From JADGRA01 sp035622755 (GTDB lineage: Bacteria > Myxococcota > Myxococcia > Myxococcales > Myxococcaceae), in contig DASPUU010000095.1 of the NCBI GenBank assembly GCA_035622755.1, positions 1 through 13,183 on the forward strand: 13,183 nt of DNA. The letters are read 5' to 3'. A program made the translations under genes and the position numbers. This document shows, one piece after another, positions 10,438-13,183 of this stretch. Numbering within the stretch: the first letter of the stretch is position 1; every line of letters starts with the position of its first letter. Under the pieces are notes generated by a model that was given only the letters and a program-made list of their open reading frames with translations, searched no databases and was not told where the DNA came from.

Positions 10438-12129
10438 CTACCCGCGGTGGGCGGCGTCGGGAGAGGCAGCGCTCGCCGGCGGGTGCGCCTCGGCCGCCGG
10501 TTCGGGCTCCTCGTGCTTGGTCAGCCCCCAGTCCTTGAGCCGCTTGAAGAGCGTGGAGCGCGCCACGCCGAGCTCTCGCGCCACCCGCTCCCGGTTGTTG
10601 TTGAAGCGCCGGAGCGCGCTCTCCACGATCTCCCGCTCCAGCCGCTGCAGCATCTGCTCCAGCGTGAGCCCGGGGATGAACTCGCCCACCGGCATCCCCG
10701 AGGTGTGCGTCGGGTCCGGGTCGAAGCTCAGGTCACCGACGTCGATCATCTGCCCGCGGCGCAGCAGCAGCGCCCGGTGGACGACGTTCTTCAGCTCGCG
10801 GATGTTGCCTGGCCAGTTGTGCTGGGTCAGCCGGTCCACCGCCTCGGGCGTGATGCGCACCGTCTGGCCCCGGGGGCTGAAGGCCCTCACGAAGTGCTCG
10901 GTCAGCGCCGGCACGTCTCCCCGCCGCCCCCGGAGCGGCGGAAGGTGCAGGGGGATGACGCACAGCCGGTAGTAGAGATCCTCCCGGAACCGGCCGGCGC
11001 GGGTGGAGGAGAGGAGGTCCCGGTTCGTCGCCGCCAGGACACGCACGTCCACGGTGCTCGGCCGCCCCGCCCCCACCCGGCGGATCTCTCCGGACTCGAG
11101 CGCCCGCAGGAGCTTGGCCTGGAGCTCGAGGGGCAGCTCGCCGATCTCGTCGAGGAAGAGCGTGCCGCCGTCCGCCTCCTCGAAGGCGCCCTTGTGGGCG
11201 GCCACCGCGCCGGTGAAGCTTCCCTTCTCGTGCCCGAAGAGCTCGCTCTCGATGAGCTCCTTGCTGATGGCGGCACAGTTCACCGGGACGAAGGGCCGCT
11301 CTGCGCGCTGGCTGCGGGCATGGATGGCCCGGGCCGCCAGCTCCTTGCCCGAGCCCGACTCTCCGAAGATGGCCACCGTCGCGCTGGAGGGCGCCACCCG
11401 CTCGATGAGCTCGGCCAGCTGTCGCAGCGCCGGGTCGGCGCCGATCATCCCCAGGAAGGCGCTCTCCTTGCGCGCCGCGAGCGCCGGCTCGAGGGTGAGC
11501 TCCGTCTCACCGAGGCGGAGGGTGGAATGCATGGGCAGCTCGGCCTCGAAGACGCGCACGCTACCGACGAAGACGCCGTTGGTGCTCCCCGCATCCACCG
11601 CCAGGAACCCGCCTTCCCGGCGCGACACCCGCAGGTGACGGCCGGAGACGAAGCGGTCGGCGAGCACCAGGTCGTTTCCTGGATCGGCTCCGATGGTGAA
11701 GGATTCCCCCACCATGCGGTGGGCGGCCTCGCCGGTCGCCGTCCGCACCCGCACCTGCGCCGGGACCCATCGCTCCGCCGCCGCCGGCCGCTGCACCTCG
11801 GTGGAGGGGCCGCCGGTCAGCGTCGCTCCCGCCTCCTCGTCCGCGGTCCGGCGGTGGAAGACGGCTCGCCACTGGCCGAGGGCGATGTCCGCGCCGTCCG
11901 GCAGCGGGGCCCGGTGGGTCTTCGCGCCGGACACCACCGTTCCCTTGCCCGAGAGGTCCTCCACCACCACCTCTCCGCCATCGAGCAGGAGCGCCGCCTG
12001 CTGCCGGCTCACCTCCGGATCCGGGATGACGACGTCGCTCTTCTCCCCGCGTCCGAGCACCACCCGCGACCGGTCGAGCGCGAACCGCAGCACCTCCTCG
12101 CCCCGGCGCAGAAACACCAGCTCTGCCAT
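10438..12129 (-). CDS. Double-FHA sigma-54 transcriptional activator
   Basis: The 563-residue product is a bacterial enhancer-binding protein. Two FHA domains come first (about 5-92 and 130-215). An AAA+ domain follows, with Walker A GESGSGKE (256-263), the sigma-54 contact loop GSFTGA (303-308), Walker B LFLDEIGEL (Asp327, Glu328), sensor motifs ATNRDL and REDLYYRL, and WPGNIREL. A Fis-type helix-turn-helix (about 508-536) ends in STLFKRLKDWGL. FHA domains bind phosphothreonine, so a Ser/Thr kinase probably controls it, a combination common in myxobacteria. FHA1 keeps Arg27 and Ser41 but has Gln44 for the conserved His. FHA2 keeps Ser162 and His165 but has Ala148 for the conserved Arg. The ATG at 12129 follows a G-rich ribosome binding site at normal spacing; an upstream in-frame ATG at 12240 would lie inside gspN and is rejected. 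Targets are not known; neighbouring secretion and peptidase genes are candidates. Confidence 0.93.
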   Translation of the reverse strand: MAELVFLRRGEEVLRFALDRSRVVLGRGEKSDVVIPDPEVSRQQAALLLDGGEVVVEDLSGKGTVVSGAKTHRAPLPDGADIALGQWRAVFHRRTADEEAGATLTGGPSTEVQRPAAAERWVPAQVRVRTATGEAAHRMVGESFTIGADPGNDLVLADRFVSGRHLRVSRREGGFLAVDAGSTNGVFVGSVRVFEAELPMHSTLRLGETELTLEPALAARKESAFLGMIGADPALRQLAELIERVAPSSATVAIFGESGSGKELAARAIHARSQRAERPFVPVNCAAISKELIESELFGHEKGSFTGAVAAHKGAFEEADGGTLFLDEIGELPLELQAKLLRALESGEIRRVGAGRPSTVDVRVLAATNRDLLSSTRAGRFREDLYYRLCVIPLHLPPLRGRRGDVPALTEHFVRAFSPRGQTVRITPEAVDRLTQHNWPGNIRELKNVVHRALLLRRGQMIDVGDLSFDPDPTHTSGMPVGEFIPGLTLEQMLQRLEREIVESALRRFNNNRERVARELGVARSTLFKRLKDWGLTKHEEPEPAAEAHPPASAASPDAAHRG

Positions 12130-12132
12130 GTC

Positions 12133-12164
12133 GGTCCCCCCCTGACGAAACCCCAGGGGGGGCC
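12133..12164 (-). promoter_or_regulatory. Strong hairpin enclosing the FHA regulator ribosome binding site
   Basis: On the minus strand GGCCCCCCCTG (12164-12154) pairs with CAGGGGGGGACC (12144-12133): 9 continuous base pairs, one bulged A, 2 more pairs and a 9-nt loop. The G-run, the only Shine-Dalgarno-like sequence before the ATG at 12129, forms the 3' arm, so the folded RNA would hide it. There is no U-run, so this is a better fit to translational control than to termination. The stem is read directly from the sequence; the regulatory role is inferred. Confidence 0.5.
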
Positions 12165-12187
12165 TTAGCACGCCGGCGTTGCGCGCG

Positions 12188-13129
12188 TCACCGCCCGGGC
12201 CGGAAGCTCGGCTGCCCGAGGTAGCCGCCGACGCGCGCATCCCGGAAGCCCGCCTGCTCCGGATCGCCGGGAAGCGCCGCGTAGCCCACCCCGATCACCC
12301 CGAGACGCTTGAGGAACTCCGCCTCCAGCTTCAACCGCAGCGCCAGGGCGAGCTCCACGTATTCCGCGCGCGGGGCGAGCTTCACCGTGCCGGTGGCGGT
12401 CGCCTCCAGGTCGTCTCCCTTGAGTCGGAAGCCCTGCACCGTTCCGGCGCCGGCCTGGAAGCTCACCGCCGCGTCGAGATTGCCGAGCGCCGCCCGGGGA
12501 AGGTCCACCGGCGTCGGGGTCCCGAGCACCGGGACGGTCACCGTCCCCCCGCGGACGAGCAGCCCGCGGCCGGTGAGCCGCAGCTCCCCGGAGGCGCTGG
12601 CCAGCTGCGGCTCGCCCCCGCGTCCGGGCGGGAGGTCGAGCGCCAGCTGCCCGTCGACCGTGCCCTCCCCATCCACGCCGGAGAAGGCCTTGAGGTTCGA
12701 GCGCCCCAGGTCGATGCCCGACAGCGCGATGCGCACCGAGCGCCCCGAGCGGGGGAGCGAGGCGGAGGCGGTTCCTCCCAGGAGGGCCGCCCGCACCGAG
12801 AGCCCGAAGGGCACCAGCATCGGCCGCACGGTGAGCCGGTCGACGACGAGCGGCACCGCGTCCGCATCCGACGCCCGGCTCAGACGGACCCGGGTGGCGG
12901 TGGCGCCGAACAGCCCCGCCGAGAGGTCGTCCATGCGCAGCACCAGCCCGGCTCGGTCCGCCTCCGCCTGGAGACGGGCGCGGAGCGCCGCTTCCGGAAA
13001 AGTCAGGGAGACGAAGCTCACGAAGCACAGCACCCCGAAGAGCACCAGCCCGAGAAGCCGCTGCCAGCCCCGGAGCTCGAACCGGGCCCAGGAGGGAAGG
13101 CGCCATCGCCGCGGCGGAGCGACGGTCAC
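12188..13129 (-). CDS. gspN: Type II secretion system protein GspN
   Basis: The 313-residue product has a short basic cytoplasmic segment, one membrane helix at about 25-44 (LLGLVLFGVLCFVSFVSL), and a beta-rich periplasmic domain beginning LTFPEAALRARLQAEADRAG. This layout and the repeated strand pattern (LTVRPMLVPFG, GELRLTGRGLLV) fit the GspN inner membrane component of type II secretion, in the form found in deltaproteobacteria-like lineages. The family is an accessory part of the inner-membrane platform with a poorly defined role. The GTG start at 13129 overlaps the stop of the upstream gene by 4 nt (GTGA), as expected in a gsp operon. It ends 58 nt before the FHA regulator on the same strand. 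The family call rests on recognised architecture and similarity, not on a single catalytic motif. Confidence 0.82.
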   Translation of the reverse strand: MTVAPPRRWRLPSWARFELRGWQRLLGLVLFGVLCFVSFVSLTFPEAALRARLQAEADRAGLVLRMDDLSAGLFGATATRVRLSRASDADAVPLVVDRLTVRPMLVPFGLSVRAALLGGTASASLPRSGRSVRIALSGIDLGRSNLKAFSGVDGEGTVDGQLALDLPPGRGGEPQLASASGELRLTGRGLLVRGGTVTVPVLGTPTPVDLPRAALGNLDAAVSFQAGAGTVQGFRLKGDDLEATATGTVKLAPRAEYVELALALRLKLEAEFLKRLGVIGVGYAALPGDPEQAGFRDARVGGYLGQPSFRPGR

Positions 13130-13183
13130 GGCGGGCTCTTGAGGCGGTAGGTGGAGATGGTGGCCCAGGCGGTGAGCTGGTTG
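13126..13183 (-). CDS. C-terminal end of an upstream gene, possibly gspM (partial)
   Basis: Only the last 18 codons and the stop are in the window (NQLTAWATISTYRLKSPP). They are in frame with a TGA that overlaps the gspN GTG start. The fragment is too short to identify by itself. In gsp operons the gene before gspN is usually gspM, whose product ends in a small periplasmic domain, and the residues are compatible with that. The identity is inferred from position. Confidence 0.5.
   Translation of the reverse strand, partial: NQLTAWATISTYRLKSPP

Noticed and set aside
7875..10538. A plus-strand open frame of 887 codons opposite the peptidase genes
   Set aside because: The translation is Gly/Arg/Glu/Val-rich without domains, and zinc motifs and signal peptides support the minus-strand genes.
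12133..12164. The hairpin before the FHA regulator as an intrinsic terminator of the gsp operon
   Set aside because: There is no U-run after the stem on the minus strand, and the 3' arm is the ribosome binding site of the next gene.

Overview
The window is very GC-rich (roughly 70% by eye), with almost every third codon position G or C and no sign of a mobile element, tRNA, rRNA or CRISPR array. A gspN-type type II secretion gene, a sigma-54 enhancer-binding protein with two FHA domains, a parC-parE pair and an M16/M50 peptidase set together suggest a myxobacterium (Myxococcota). That assignment is inferred from gene content and composition, not from a marker gene.

Layout, plus strand (1 to about 6725): an unresolved leader (1-214); a small cupin gene overlapping a FlK-type hotdog thioesterase gene by GTGA (215-1011); a gap with two GC hairpins and a recognisable sigma-70-like promoter; then parC (1216-3582) and parE (3587-5524), encoding both subunits of a type IIA topoisomerase, probably topoisomerase IV. 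A GNAT acetyltransferase gene follows 5 nt after parE. After two more hairpins comes a metallo-beta-lactamase-fold hydrolase gene (6063-6725).

Layout, minus strand (13183 down to 6676): the last codons of a probable gspM, then gspN, a double-FHA sigma-54 activator (12129-10438), an M50B-type integral membrane metalloprotease (10370-9588), an M16 peptidase with an intact zinc site (9578-8250) and a second M16 protein that is a predicted lipoprotein without the zinc site (8250-6676). The plus and minus blocks converge, and the hydrolase and second M16 genes overlap tail to tail by 50 bp.

The most interesting unit is the M50B-M16-M16 set. The genes are almost contiguous, and the two M16 proteins have complementary losses: one keeps HxxEH but lacks the Arg/Tyr pair, the other keeps Arg/Tyr but lacks HxxEH. 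This suggests an obligate heterodimeric envelope peptidase working with an intramembrane protease, downstream of an FHA/sigma-54 regulator and T2SS genes. A second theme is RNA structure at start sites: hairpins overlap the likely Shine-Dalgarno sequences of both the FHA regulator and the cupin gene.
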